IMG/VR virus record: IMGVR_UViG_3300017917_002824
Coordinates: 1-39,035 of that record
Reading direction: 5' to 3' (one strand)
DNA: 39,035 nt
Source: a virus
The number at the start of each line of letters is the position of its first letter. Position 1 is the stretch's first letter. Shown here one piece after another: positions 21,018 to 27,985 of this stretch. Position numbers and translations under genes: made by a program. The notes beneath the pieces were generated by a model. It saw nothing but the letters and a program-made list of their open reading frames with translations, made no database searches and was not told the origin of the DNA.

Positions 21018-21656
21018 ATGAGAAAATTTTTATTAACATTTGTAATTATTTTATCGTCTCTACAATCTTTTAGTCAAGACACGATAAGAATCAAACACAC
21101 TAATTATACAACAGTTTTTAGTAAAACTAAACATTACCCGGTTTTGGTTGAATGGTGGGTGACAAAATCTATGGTAAGTTGTGAAAAACCACTTAAACGA
21201 AAAGACAATTTTAAACCGGACCCACAATTACCTAAGGAAACTGATTTATCCAAAGATTATGTTGGTAGTGGCACTGATAGAGGTCATATGATGCCAGCAG
21301 CCGATAATCTTTGTCAAACTCAACAGGTACAAGACGAATGTTTTTATTTTTCGAATATGTCTGCACAATATCATAGTTTAAATGCTGGTGATTGGAAATC
21401 ATTAGAAACTTTAACTCGTCAAATGTCAATACAAAGTGATAGTATTAAAGTTTGGTGTGGAAATATTGGTGAAATTAAACGAATTGGTAAAGTTGCGGTT
21501 CCAAAACAATGTTGGAAAGTGATTTATATTAAAAAAACCAAAGAATGGAAGTCATATTTGTTTGACAATACCACAAATAAACCTGATGGAATTGAAAATA
21601 ATGTGGTTAAATTACAAGTCATCGAAGAATTAACCGGATTTAAGTTCAAAATATAA
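21018..21656 (+). CDS. Secreted DNA/RNA non-specific endonuclease (NucA/Serratia type)
   Basis: 212 aa. Signal peptide (1-20, ...SLQSFSQ). The catalytic motif DRGHMMPAAD is present (Asp87-His90; His90 is the general base), followed by the metal-binding Asn of YFSNMSAQ (about 118) and LNAGDWKSLE, as in Serratia nuclease. Short but complete for the family. It is exported, so it acts in the periplasm or outside the cell, for instance degrading DNA in lysates or competing incoming DNA. The start is set by TATTTAT-N4-ATG. Confidence 0.92.
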   Translation: MRKFLLTFVIILSSLQSFSQDTIRIKHTNYTTVFSKTKHYPVLVEWWVTKSMVSCEKPLKRKDNFKPDPQLPKETDLSKDYVGSGTDRGHMMPAADNLCQTQQVQDECFYFSNMSAQYHSLNAGDWKSLETLTRQMSIQSDSIKVWCGNIGEIKRIGKVAVPKQCWKVIYIKKTKEWKSYLFDNTTNKPDGIENNVVKLQVIEELTGFKFKI

Positions 21657-21684
21657 AAAAAACCTCATATTGAGGTTTTTTTTG
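21656..21684. terminator. Bidirectional rho-independent terminator
   Basis: AAAAAACCTCA / TGAGGTTTTTT around a 3-nt loop, between convergent genes 21018 and 21688. Confidence 0.88.
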
Positions 21685-21687
21685 TTT

Positions 21688-21882
21688 TTACAAATATAAT
21701 TTTTGAGTATCGTTGAACAATTTTCTCATTGTAGCCTCAAGTTGATTAACTCTTTGTTGGTCTTTATCAGACAATTCAAAGTTCGCGGCTTTTATTTGTC
21801 TTACCTCTTCTTGTAATCTTTGATATCTCATAAGCATATCATTATACAATATCGCTTTTTCTGCTTGTGTTAAATTTGACAT
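21688..21882 (-). CDS. Small coiled-coil protein, 64 aa
   Basis: MSNLTQAEKAILYNDMLMRYQRLQEEVRQIKAANF...; nearly all helix with heptads (residues 8-60), no Cys or TM. Resembles small unnamed phage coiled-coil proteins. Terminator immediately downstream. Confidence 0.72.
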   Translation of the reverse strand: MSNLTQAEKAILYNDMLMRYQRLQEEVRQIKAANFELSDKDQQRVNQLEATMRKLFNDTQKLYL

Positions 21883-21932
21883 AATATCTTGTTTTTTTTT
21901 TAATATAATCTTTTATTACAGAATGTAATTAG

Positions 21933-22331
21933 TTATCGATAATTAAATAATTGTGAGTATATTTTCTTTAGTACATAATAACTAATATCCAATTCAATAT
22001 CATCTCCAAGGACTGGTGATGTTAAACTAAATTCCATATCACGACCGCCTCTATTAAATATTATTTTATTGGCCAATAATTTGAAAGGGAATGTTTTAAT
22101 TGAAAATCTTACTTCCGTTTTTAAAAATTCATGTTTGATGTCATAACTTGTTAAATTTTCTTTTTTGATTTGTTTAAGAATATATAAACCAATTTCCTCA
22201 TCTTTACCAATTATATGAAGGTATTTCAAAAATTTCACAATCATTGTTGAGTTATATTCTTTTCCATCCTCACTTAAAAACTTAGTAAGAAATTTACTTA
22301 ATTGATTTTGTTTAACTATTACTTTCATCAC
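21933..22331 (-). CDS. Hypothetical protein with degenerate tag-like N-terminus
   Basis: 132 aa, MMKVIVKQNQLSKFLTKFLSED. The first ten residues resemble the tag (KVIVKQNQL against KVIITEEQN), but the Glu of the I-x-E core is replaced by Gln; Leu-Ser-Glu occurs 10 residues on. The body ends in FSLTSPVLGDDIELDISYYVLKK, a strand-plus-helix pattern. Starts inside the end of the 22312 gene. An ATG 3 nt downstream is an alternative start. Confidence 0.7.
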   Translation of the reverse strand: MMKVIVKQNQLSKFLTKFLSEDGKEYNSTMIVKFLKYLHIIGKDEEIGLYILKQIKKENLTSYDIKHEFLKTEVRFSIKTFPFKLLANKIIFNRGGRDMEFSLTSPVLGDDIELDISYYVLKKIYSQLFNYR

Positions 22332-22518
22332 CCTCTTTTTTATGTTTTTTCCATTCCAACCAAAACGCCATCAATACCAAGATATTCATCCCAAATGATG
22401 CCATAATTTCATAAATGTCTTCATACACATTCATGGTTAAATGAACATGACCAACTACCCAAAATGGAACTGCCAAATTGGAACCCATCCATACTATAAA
22501 AAATTTAATAAAATTCAT
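22312..22518 (-). CDS. Small two-TM membrane protein, 68 aa
   Basis: Hydrophobic stretches at about 3-28 (FIKFFIVWMGSNLAVPFWVVG) and 36-54 (EIMASFGMNILVLMAFWLEW), and a charged tail KKHKKEGDESNS. The two-TM, charged-tail layout would also suit a holin or antiholin; unproven. Coupled to the next gene by overlap. Confidence 0.65.
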   Translation of the reverse strand: MNFIKFFIVWMGSNLAVPFWVVGHVHLTMNVYEDIYEIMASFGMNILVLMAFWLEWKKHKKEGDESNS

Positions 22519-22519
22519 A

Positions 22520-22852
22520 TTATATATCGTTTGTCTTAATCATATCAAAATTTGTATCATACACGCTAAACCTTATTGATGTCTTATTATTATCAATACC
22601 AATATAGGGTAATAATTTTCGAACATGATGGTCAACTAAATAATATTCGTCAAAATTAAATTTATCCCATAAATTATTTTTATTTGCGTCAGGGTTATTT
22701 AAATAAATGTTTAGATGTAATGTATCTTCAAGAACATCAAAAGGGTTTTCACTATTATAAACTTCAATCTCACCAATAACTGGGTAGATATTCTTAATAA
22801 CATCACTATTTAGTAATTTTTCAAGTCCTTTAATTTGAGCATCAGTAATCAT
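22520..22852 (-). CDS. Small strand-rich paralog (family B-like), 110 aa
   Basis: MITDAQIKGLEKLLNSDVIKNIYP, then VIGEIEVYNSENPFDV..DTLHLNIYLNNPD, and a C-terminal helix-strand. The pattern (N-terminal helix, I-E-V-Y strand, D...hHhNhYh strand, helix, hydrophobic strand) recurs in several neighbours. The N-terminus has no I-x-E tag. Starts by ATGA overlap with 22849. Confidence 0.68.
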   Translation of the reverse strand: MITDAQIKGLEKLLNSDVIKNIYPVIGEIEVYNSENPFDVLEDTLHLNIYLNNPDANKNNLWDKFNFDEYYLVDHHVRKLLPYIGIDNNKTSIRFSVYDTNFDMIKTNDI

Positions 22853-23214
22853 AAGTAATAATCTATTGTATTAACCGGAATTTTAAATGTTTCAACAAAC
22901 CACTCTTTAAACCCTTCTTTCCAATTATCATTAAAATAACCTTCTAATGAGTTAAGAAGTTCTTGGCTCTCAATATATAGCATTGGACTTAATGGTTTTC
23001 TATAGTCGGAATTTTCATTCCAATAATCTTCACCATATAACCTGAATAATGTTTCGTCATCCATGTAATCCCCCAAATAAAATTCAATTGCATCTTCTTC
23101 ATTACCGAAATCATCGGTTAATGGAGTCCAATTGATATTCTCAACATCCAATGTGTTGTTTAAAAAATTTTTAACCGTTTGGTTTAATCTACTTTCAGTT
23201 ATAATGTATTTCAT
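22849..23214 (-). CDS. Tagged small protein, family A, 121 aa
   Basis: Starts MKYIITESRLNQTVKNFLN. The C-terminal half (PMLYIESQELLNSLEGYF..., KEWFVETFKIPVNTIDYYL) shows the 'LYI.....L...L..YF...... EWF.E.F...V' signature shared with genes at 26574, 32924, 33229 and 35932. Function unknown. Overlaps 22520 by ATGA. Confidence 0.8.
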   Translation of the reverse strand: MKYIITESRLNQTVKNFLNNTLDVENINWTPLTDDFGNEEDAIEFYLGDYMDDETLFRLYGEDYWNENSDYRKPLSPMLYIESQELLNSLEGYFNDNWKEGFKEWFVETFKIPVNTIDYYL

Positions 23215-23215
23215 A

Positions 23216-23479
23216 CTATTCTGTTAATTCCCAAGTCACTCCAATCCAATAATCTCTTCCCTCTCTTAATCCGGTATATTTACTAACTTGGTCAACTAAC
23301 ATATCAACATGACCTTCAGTGCATTCTACCGCATTATATACTATACCAAAAAAAGGGTAATCTCCATCGTAGGTTGACCTTATTTCTTTTTCGATTCTAA
23401 TTACAGGATAATTATGAACCGTATCGTGTTCAAAAAATGCATCCAATAATCTTTCAACTCTACGATTATTTTTTTTCAT
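23216..23479 (-). CDS. Small hypothetical protein, 87 aa
   Basis: MKKNNRRVERLLDAFFEHDTVHNYPVIRIEKEIR..., then FFGIVYNAVECTEGHVDMLVDQVSKYTGLREG.DYWIGVTWELTE; short alpha/beta, no tag. Sits 1-2 nt from its neighbours in the same direction, so it is operonic. Confidence 0.68.
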   Translation of the reverse strand: MKKNNRRVERLLDAFFEHDTVHNYPVIRIEKEIRSTYDGDYPFFGIVYNAVECTEGHVDMLVDQVSKYTGLREGRDYWIGVTWELTE

Positions 23480-23480
23480 A

Positions 23481-24182
23481 TTACGCTAATCCTGTTTGTG
23501 ATTTATTAACTAAAGATGCATATATTGGTTGAGACATTTGATTCACTTGTGATGATATTTTTTTCACCATGTTCTCATAATCCTTACTTGATGCGTATCT
23601 TTGTCCTTTAACATTAACGAAATTGTTAATTAAGTCGGACGCAGTTTTACCTCCCGACAAATATTTTCTACCCATCAAATCATAATAGGATTGAATACCG
23701 CTTTGAACTGACCCATGACTAACATTTTTACCACTATCAACATTCCCAACATTAAACGGATTTTTAGTTCTAATTGGTCGAGCGTTGGGGTTATTTGAAA
23801 ATCCTCCTTCAGCAGCTAATTGAGCAAGAGCCAATTCAGGTGGAACATAAGATTTATGTTTATTATATGTGTTTTTCGCAGCATCTGCCAACATACTACC
23901 ATTTATATTCAAAAGATTTGAACTTCTAGTATCAATATATTTATCTGCAATTTTTTTATATGCGTCATATCCTTCAGGTGTGTTTAAGTCCAATTGAGTG
24001 AATTCATCATCAGATGATATTATTGGTGATTCCCCATTTGATGAATCTGTTGAAGTTTTTGATGTTGTTATTTTTTTTATAAAATCTTTTAAAACATCAG
24101 TACTATCTTTCCCGGTCACTTGTTTGGTGATTAGGTCCATTAGTTGTTGTTCGGTTAATCTAACTTTGTATTTCTTTCCCAT
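23481..24182 (-). CDS. Tagged glucosaminidase-like peptidoglycan hydrolase
   Basis: 233 aa starting [18 protein letters not shown]; Leu-Thr-Glu gives the tag core. After a Ser/Thr-rich linker (about 40-75), residues ~105-225 match the glucosaminidase (GH73/Bax-like) lysozyme family: [18 protein letters not shown] (catalytic Glu in the AAEGGFS region), [29 protein letters not shown], then [17 protein letters not shown]. It cuts peptidoglycan glycans. The tag and the lack of a signal peptide suggest a virion-borne lysozyme used at entry, unlike the lysis enzyme at 12343. Start set by TATTTAT 6 nt upstream. Confidence 0.85.
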   Translation of the reverse strand: MGKKYKVRLTEQQLMDLITKQVTGKDSTDVLKDFIKKITTSKTSTDSSNGESPIISSDDEFTQLDLNTPEGYDAYKKIADKYIDTRSSNLLNINGSMLADAAKNTYNKHKSYVPPELALAQLAAEGGFSNNPNARPIRTKNPFNVGNVDSGKNVSHGSVQSGIQSYYDLMGRKYLSGGKTASDLINNFVNVKGQRYASSKDYENMVKKISSQVNQMSQPIYASLVNKSQTGLA

Positions 24183-24188
24183 AATAAT

Positions 24189-24195
24189 ATAAATA
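24189..24195 (-). promoter_or_regulatory. TATTTAT promoter-like box, N6 before ATG
   Basis: Minus-strand TATTTAT then 6 nt and ATG at 24182. Confidence 0.5.
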
Positions 24196-24216
24196 CCTTT
24201 AATAGATAAATACAAC

Positions 24217-24242
24217 AAAAAACCCCCAAATGTGGGGGTTTT
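24217..24242 (-). terminator. Rho-independent terminator
   Basis: AAAACCCCCA / TGGGGGTTTT; ends the cyclophilin unit just upstream of the glucosaminidase promoter. Confidence 0.88.
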
Positions 24243-24247
24243 AATTT

Positions 24248-24682
24248 TTAATCCAAAATAGTAATTGAATTGATTTTATCTCCTTGTCGGATTGAATCAA
24301 TAACTTCTAAACCTTCAACCACTTTACCAAAACAAGTATGGTTCCCGTCTAAGTGTTGAGTTCCTTGTCTGTTATGACAAATGAAGAATTGAGACCCTCC
24401 AGTATTACGACCGGCATGTGCCATTGATAAGACTCCTCTGTCATGGAATTGTTTTTCTGCAGTTACTTCACATGGAATGTTATAACCCGGTCCACCGGTT
24501 CCCGTACCATTAGGACATCCTCCTTGAATTACGAAATTTGGAATCACCCTATGAAAGTTTAACCCATCGTAAAATTTTTCGTTAATTAATTTTTTGAAAT
24601 TGTCAGTTGTAATTGGAGTCTCGTTGTCGTATAATTCGGCAATCATATCTCCCTTGTCTGTTGAAATTTTTACTTTACTCAT
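24248..24682 (-). CDS. Cyclophilin-type peptidyl-prolyl cis-trans isomerase
   Basis: 144 aa. Family signatures: [38 protein letters not shown] (active-site Arg in FHR), [33 protein letters not shown] (substrate pocket) and [19 protein letters not shown]. Catalyses proline isomerisation; could help fold phage or host proteins. No signal peptide, so cytoplasmic. Single-gene unit with its own terminator and a TAAATTTG box 25 nt upstream. Rare in phages as far as I know. Confidence 0.95.
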   Translation of the reverse strand: MSKVKISTDKGDMIAELYDNETPITTDNFKKLINEKFYDGLNFHRVIPNFVIQGGCPNGTGTGGPGYNIPCEVTAEKQFHDRGVLSMAHAGRNTGGSQFFICHNRQGTQHLDGNHTCFGKVVEGLEVIDSIRQGDKINSITILD

Positions 24683-24707
24683 GTTTTATATTTTTGTTTA
24701 AGTATAT

Positions 24708-24715
24708 CAAATTTA
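24708..24715 (-). promoter_or_regulatory. Host-type -7 box TAAATTTG
   Basis: Minus-strand TAAATTTG 25 nt before the cyclophilin ATG; no clear -33. Confidence 0.4.
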
Positions 24716-24736
24716 ATTAATAATTCCAACTATTAT

Positions 24737-24768
24737 TTTGATTTGATGATTTATTTTTAATATATTTG
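24737..24768 (+). promoter_or_regulatory. Host-type promoter TTTG-N20-TATATTTG
   Basis: TTTG 24737-24740 and TATATTTG 24761-24768. The GTG at its end is not the start; the ATG at 24783 is. Confidence 0.65.
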
Positions 24769-24782
24769 TGAAAAAAAATATT

Positions 24783-25013
24783 ATGATATACTTAAACATT
24801 ATTTTAACAATTCTTTGTCTTATTTTAATTTCTTTTTTTATCTTAGCACTTTATTTGGTGAAAGAATATAAAAATAGAATTAAAAACTTCCCTAACCAAT
24901 TAAACATGGATTGGAATAAACCGTCCAACATGAATTTCGGTAATAAAGAAGAACTCGATAAAATGACCGAAATAGCCAACAGAATGATGAGAGACCTTTT
25001 TACGAAAAAATAA
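24783..25013 (+). CDS. Small single-TM protein, 76 aa
   Basis: MIYLNIILTILCLILISFFILALYLV forms one N-terminal TM helix; the remainder is a charged helical tail (KNRIKNFPNQLNMDW..., MNFGNKEELDKMTEIANRMMRDLF). The start is the ATG just after the TATATTTG promoter. It heads a unit with a lipoprotein and a kinase. Function unknown. Confidence 0.7.
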   Translation: MIYLNIILTILCLILISFFILALYLVKEYKNRIKNFPNQLNMDWNKPSNMNFGNKEELDKMTEIANRMMRDLFTKK

Positions 25014-25014
25014 A

Positions 25015-25218
25015 ATGAAAAAAATTATTATCTTTGCGTTTTTATTCACATTACTTTCATGTAGTGTGGAACAAAGGATTAAGGATTATTCATACACTGA
25101 AGAATGGTATTACATTGATACGATGAGATTCCAAGTTTATAAAACTAAATCCGGAAAAAAATACATCATTATATTAAATGAGAAACAAACAAGATTTAAA
25201 AGACAATACATTAAATAA
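25015..25218 (+). CDS. Small lipoprotein, 67 aa
   Basis: Signal peptide with lipobox LLSC (Cys17). Mature part: SVEQRIKDYSYTEEWYYIDTMRFQVYKTKSGKKYIIILN; the YYIDTxRFQVYKTxSGKxYIIxLNExxxxFKRQYI pattern recurs in small lipoproteins of Bacteroidota phages as I recall. Small phage lipoproteins often block superinfection or alter the envelope; inferred. Lies 1 nt after the TM gene and 1 nt before the kinase. Confidence 0.78.
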   Translation: MKKIIIFAFLFTLLSCSVEQRIKDYSYTEEWYYIDTMRFQVYKTKSGKKYIIILNEKQTRFKRQYIK

Positions 25219-25219
25219 G

Positions 25220-25621
25220 ATGAAAGAATTATTTTTATTAAGAGGATTACCTGGAAGTGGTAAATCAACATTAGCAAAATCAATCGGTGGTATTCATATT
25301 GAAGCGGATATGTTTTTTATGAAAGATGGTGAATATCAATTTGATTTTACAAAATTAAAAGACGCTCACGCTTGGTGTCAAGAAAGTACTGAAAAAAGTA
25401 TGAGAGCACTTGATAATCCTAAAATTGGGACTAAGAGAATTATTGTATCAAATACATTCACCCAAGAGTGGGAAATGAAACCATACTTTGACTTGGCTGA
25501 AAAACACGGGTATAGAGTTTATTCTTTAATTGTTGAAAATAGACACGAAGGAGTTAATGAACACGGAGTTCCCGAAGATAAATTGGAAATAATGAAAAAT
25601 CGTTTTGAAGTTAAACTTTAA
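25220..25621 (+). CDS. P-loop kinase of the PNK / N4BP2-like type
   Basis: 133 aa from MKELFLLRGLPGSGKST (Walker A). The later pattern IEADMFFMKDGEYQFDFTKLKDAHAWCQ is diagnostic of the T4 Pnkp-like/N4BP2-like kinase family (Asp acceptor site, DG.Y.FD, H.WC), then a basic helix and EHGVPEDKLEIMKNRFE. It phosphorylates a 5'-OH end (RNA or DNA) in characterised relatives. Start set at 25220, 1 nt after the lipoprotein stop; the earlier ATG at 25178 lies inside the lipoprotein gene. Next to the cREC-like gene: RNA-end repair is likely. Confidence 0.88.
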   Translation: MKELFLLRGLPGSGKSTLAKSIGGIHIEADMFFMKDGEYQFDFTKLKDAHAWCQESTEKSMRALDNPKIGTKRIIVSNTFTQEWEMKPYFDLAEKHGYRVYSLIVENRHEGVNEHGVPEDKLEIMKNRFEVKL

Positions 25622-25634
25622 TTCACTACTTTTG
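25604..25634 (+). promoter_or_regulatory. Host-type promoter TTTG-N19-TACTTTTG
   Basis: TTTG 25604-25607, 19-nt spacer, TACTTTTG 25627-25634, then 4 nt and ATG at 25639. Confidence 0.7.
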
Positions 25635-25638
25635 CAGT

Positions 25639-25998
25639 ATGAAATTATTTTTAGACGACAATAGAACCCCTTACGATGTATTCAAGAACACAATTGACCC
25701 CATTTATGAGGAAAATGAAACTTGGGTTATTGTGAGGGATTATTACCAATTTGTGAACTTTATTCAAAGATATGGTGTACCAAAATTAGTATCTTTTGAC
25801 CATGATTTGACTCAGGAACACTATTTAACCGAAAATCAATCAAATATTGACTATAAATCGTTAAAAGGGAATACCGGATATGATGCCGCTCAGTGGTTAA
25901 TTGATTATTGTGAAAATAATGAGGTAAAATTACCCGAAATTAGGGTTCATTCCTCAAATTTAGAGGGAAAACGAAATATTGAGGGATTATTTCTCTAA
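25639..25998 (+). CDS. cREC-type (cyclic-phosphate processing receiver-like) protein
   Basis: 119 aa. MKLFLDDNRTP (receiver-like acidic cluster), WVIVRDYYQFVNFI, YGVPKLVSFDHDLT (SFDHDL, hallmark), GNTGYDAAQWLIDYC and IRVHSSNLEGKRNIEG match the catalytic receiver-like (cREC) domain predicted to process cyclic phosphates of RNA ends. Such domains are linked in the literature to RNA repair with kinases and ligases. It follows the PNK-like kinase and has its own host-type promoter. Its stop overlaps the convergent 25987 gene by 12 nt. Confidence 0.82.
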   Translation: MKLFLDDNRTPYDVFKNTIDPIYEENETWVIVRDYYQFVNFIQRYGVPKLVSFDHDLTQEHYLTENQSNIDYKSLKGNTGYDAAQWLIDYCENNEVKLPEIRVHSSNLEGKRNIEGLFL

Positions 25999-26571
25999 AA
26001 CGAAAGCTCTAATCTTAACTTTATCCCAATTTTTGAGGTCTTCACCATTATCTCCAAGTTTTAATGAAGACATTGTTCGGTGCCACCCTTCAATTAACTC
26101 ATATTTACCATTTTTATGTTTAACCACAATAATAGGTTCGTTTTTACCTGTTGTTGTGGCTAAATTTTTCTGAATATCCATCCTTTCTTTATCATTTGGG
26201 ACAAAATAAGCATCAATTTCACCGAAATCTCTCTCAATAAACGCATTTATTGTATTTTCATCAAAATCTTCAGGATTTACATTCAAAATTTTTAATTTCC
26301 AAGGACCTTTTAGGTAATCATATGTTAATTTACTTAAATAAGGTATTGGGTCTCCAAAATATTGGTTGCTTATTAATCTTATTGTTGATTTATTATTACA
26401 TAATGAGTTATTAGTAAATTCTCTTAAGACATATTCCGGTGTTTTTGGGAATTCGTTTTTTAATCTATTGAAGAATTTTTGACATGCGGGCGGTTTTGGT
26501 GATGAAATAGGTATTGAAGTCACTATCTCATTCAAATATTCTTTAAGTATATGTCTAATAGCTTCTTTCAT
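25987..26571 (-). CDS. ParB-like-fold protein with helical tag
   Basis: 194 aa. The N-terminus MKEAIRHILKEYLNEIV is an amphipathic helix with Leu-Lys-Glu at 9-11 (helical version of the tag). The C-terminal GKNEPIIVVKHKNGKYELIEGWHRTMSSLKLG resembles the ParB/Srx N-terminal fold (PIIV...Y.L.EG.HR....), as found in several phage nuclease or kinase-like proteins. The middle is helical. Activity unknown. It lies in the TATTTAT unit headed by 26574. Confidence 0.75.
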   Translation of the reverse strand: MKEAIRHILKEYLNEIVTSIPISSPKPPACQKFFNRLKNEFPKTPEYVLREFTNNSLCNNKSTIRLISNQYFGDPIPYLSKLTYDYLKGPWKLKILNVNPEDFDENTINAFIERDFGEIDAYFVPNDKERMDIQKNLATTTGKNEPIIVVKHKNGKYELIEGWHRTMSSLKLGDNGEDLKNWDKVKIRAFVLEK

Positions 26572-26573
26572 TA

Positions 26574-26957
26574 CTATCTAATCCCCTCAATTACTCTATC
26601 GACATTCTGTTTATAGGTTTCATTAAACCATTTCAATAAATCATCTTCAATATCACCTAAATAACCTTCTAAATCTCTATATAATTGGGTGTCCACATAT
26701 AATCTAACTCCGGGATATTTTGGCTCTGTCACTCCTCCACCTTTCCAATACACAGGACCTCCGGAAACCACATGAAATAACACCTCTTTAGAATCAGGAT
26801 TAAAATATTTAAAACCATTACCAAACATCATATTTTTGGTTGGTCGTTTTCGTAATCTTTTCATACCCGGATACTTGTTGTCTAAGAAATGTTGTATAAC
26901 ACTTTTTCGTTGTTCCGTTAAGAAATTATATTGTTCTTCAGATAAAATGTATTTCAT
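26574..26957 (-). CDS. Tagged protein, family A, 127 aa
   Basis: MKYILSEEQYNFLTEQRKSV (Leu-Ser-Glu core), then a basic block MKRLRKRPTKNMMFGNGF, a strand region VLFHVVSGGPVYWKGGG, and the family A ending YVDTQLYRDLEGYLGDI..LLKWFNETYKQNVDRV. Function unknown. TATTTAT 5 nt upstream of the ATG. Confidence 0.8.
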   Translation of the reverse strand: MKYILSEEQYNFLTEQRKSVIQHFLDNKYPGMKRLRKRPTKNMMFGNGFKYFNPDSKEVLFHVVSGGPVYWKGGGVTEPKYPGVRLYVDTQLYRDLEGYLGDIEDDLLKWFNETYKQNVDRVIEGIR

Positions 26958-26962
26958 ATAAT

Positions 26963-26969
26963 ATAAATA
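26963..26969 (-). promoter_or_regulatory. TATTTAT promoter-like box, N5 before ATG
   Basis: Minus-strand TATTTAT then 5 nt and ATG at 26957. Confidence 0.5.
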
Positions 26970-26981
26970 CCACAGATAATA

Positions 26982-27164
26982 CTATTTTTTTGTTTGATTG
27001 AAGTTTGGTTTTTCCGATTTTTTTTCTTTAGGTAATTCTATCTCACAACAAGGATTACTACTCCCCTGAAATGAATTTAATTCTCTGATTAGGAAATCAC
27101 TTATTAATTGTCCATAAACATTATTATGATATTCGGTTAATTCCTGTAAAGCATCGTTATTCAT
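26982..27164 (-). CDS. Small hypothetical protein, 60 aa
   Basis: MNNDALQELTEYHNNVYGQLISDFL, then GSSNPCCEIELPKEKKSEKPNF; helical N-terminus, Cys-Cys pair and Lys-rich end. No match recognised. Coding status is moderate. Confidence 0.55.
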   Translation of the reverse strand: MNNDALQELTEYHNNVYGQLISDFLIRELNSFQGSSNPCCEIELPKEKKSEKPNFNQTKK

Positions 27165-27182
27165 ATTTTCTATTTTTTTAAT

Positions 27183-27482
27183 TTACCAATATACTGGTGT
27201 TATTTTTTCTTTTGAGTCAATATAGGACACTAATTTCATATATTCAGGAGACCAATACATATCGTCCCATTTTATATCACAAAATGTGGATAAATTTATA
27301 ATTTCTTCATATAATCCACAATTTTTTTTAATCTCCAAGGTCCATTTATATTCGAATGTATTATAGGTCTCATAATTTATTTCCACATCGCAAGACAAAC
27401 GGGTGAAATGGATGTATGAGGGTAAAACTTGTTTAAGAATGTATTCAAATTGTTCCCACTTATTCATATTAAATGTTTTCAA
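27183..27482 (-). CDS. Small strand-rich protein (family B-like), 99 aa
   Basis: MKTFNMNKWEQFEYILKQVLPSYIHF, then SCDVEINYETYNTFEYKWTLEIKK: N-terminal helix followed by V-E-I strand, loop, W-T-L-E-I strand, as in neighbouring family B proteins. Many Trp/Tyr. Untagged. The start overlaps 27469 by 14 nt. Confidence 0.68.
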   Translation of the reverse strand: MKTFNMNKWEQFEYILKQVLPSYIHFTRLSCDVEINYETYNTFEYKWTLEIKKNCGLYEEIINLSTFCDIKWDDMYWSPEYMKLVSYIDSKEKITPVYW

Positions 27483-27912
27483 TAATTACAAATCCAACAA
27501 GTCCTTCAATATATTTGATGATTTCATCTTCACTACAAGAAATAAGAGGTTTAAATTCAATTGTATTTTCATCATCATTTGTGAATGGAATAAATTGTAA
27601 ATCTTCTAATATTTCTTGATTGTTAATTTCTATTCGGTCTTTTTCCATTGTTGGGTCTAAAACAACATTAAACCTACCCAATAATTTTTTTCTAAAATCA
27701 TCATACTGGTCAGGATGTAATAATATTTCAAGTTCCGGATGCATTATTATAGTATCCGCACCTCCTCGTCTTGATGATTGGTGTATCTTATTTGATATCA
27801 TCATTATTTTATTGATAAGAGTTTTATTCCACTCTCGTTGAGCATGAGGTGTTGGTTCTTCGACTCCCATCCAACCTCTTAAATCCCATTCTTCTATATG
27901 TGAGTTTTCCAT
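27469..27912 (-). CDS. Small protein with capsid-protein-like segment, 147 aa
   Basis: TLINKIMMISNKIHQSSRRGGADTIIMHPELEILL, then KKLLGRFNVVLDPTMEKDRIEI resembles the 'I...T..G.GN.vV.Sp.v...L...... G...VY.DPy...d.i.i' block of T4-type major capsid proteins (gp23/HK97-like P-domain), but only ~100 residues of it, in a protein far too short to be a capsid subunit. Possibly a derived minor head protein. It has a host-like TATCTTTA box rather than TATTTAT. Homology is tentative. Confidence 0.68.
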   Translation of the reverse strand: MENSHIEEWDLRGWMGVEEPTPHAQREWNKTLINKIMMISNKIHQSSRRGGADTIIMHPELEILLHPDQYDDFRKKLLGRFNVVLDPTMEKDRIEINNQEILEDLQFIPFTNDDENTIEFKPLISCSEDEIIKYIEGLVGFVIIENI

Positions 27913-27926
27913 AAATTATTTTTTGG

Positions 27927-27934
27927 TAAAGATA
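27927..27934 (-). promoter_or_regulatory. Host-type -7 box (TATCTTTA)
   Basis: Minus-strand TATCTTTA 14 nt before the ATG at 27912; one mismatch to TAnnTTTG. Confidence 0.35.
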
Positions 27935-27953
27935 TGAAATATTTTTCAAATAA

Positions 27954-27985
27954 AAAACCCTCCGGAGATGGAGGGTTATATTTTT
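27954..27985 (-). terminator. Rho-independent terminator
   Basis: AACCCTCC (27956-27963) / GGAGGGTT (27970-27977), with an A-run on the left (T-run on the minus strand). Ends the 27986-30150 minus-strand unit. Confidence 0.85.

Noticed and set aside
24768-24782. GTG start for the 24783 gene
   Set aside because: The GTG overlaps the end of the TATATTTG promoter box; the next ATG gives a clean TM protein.
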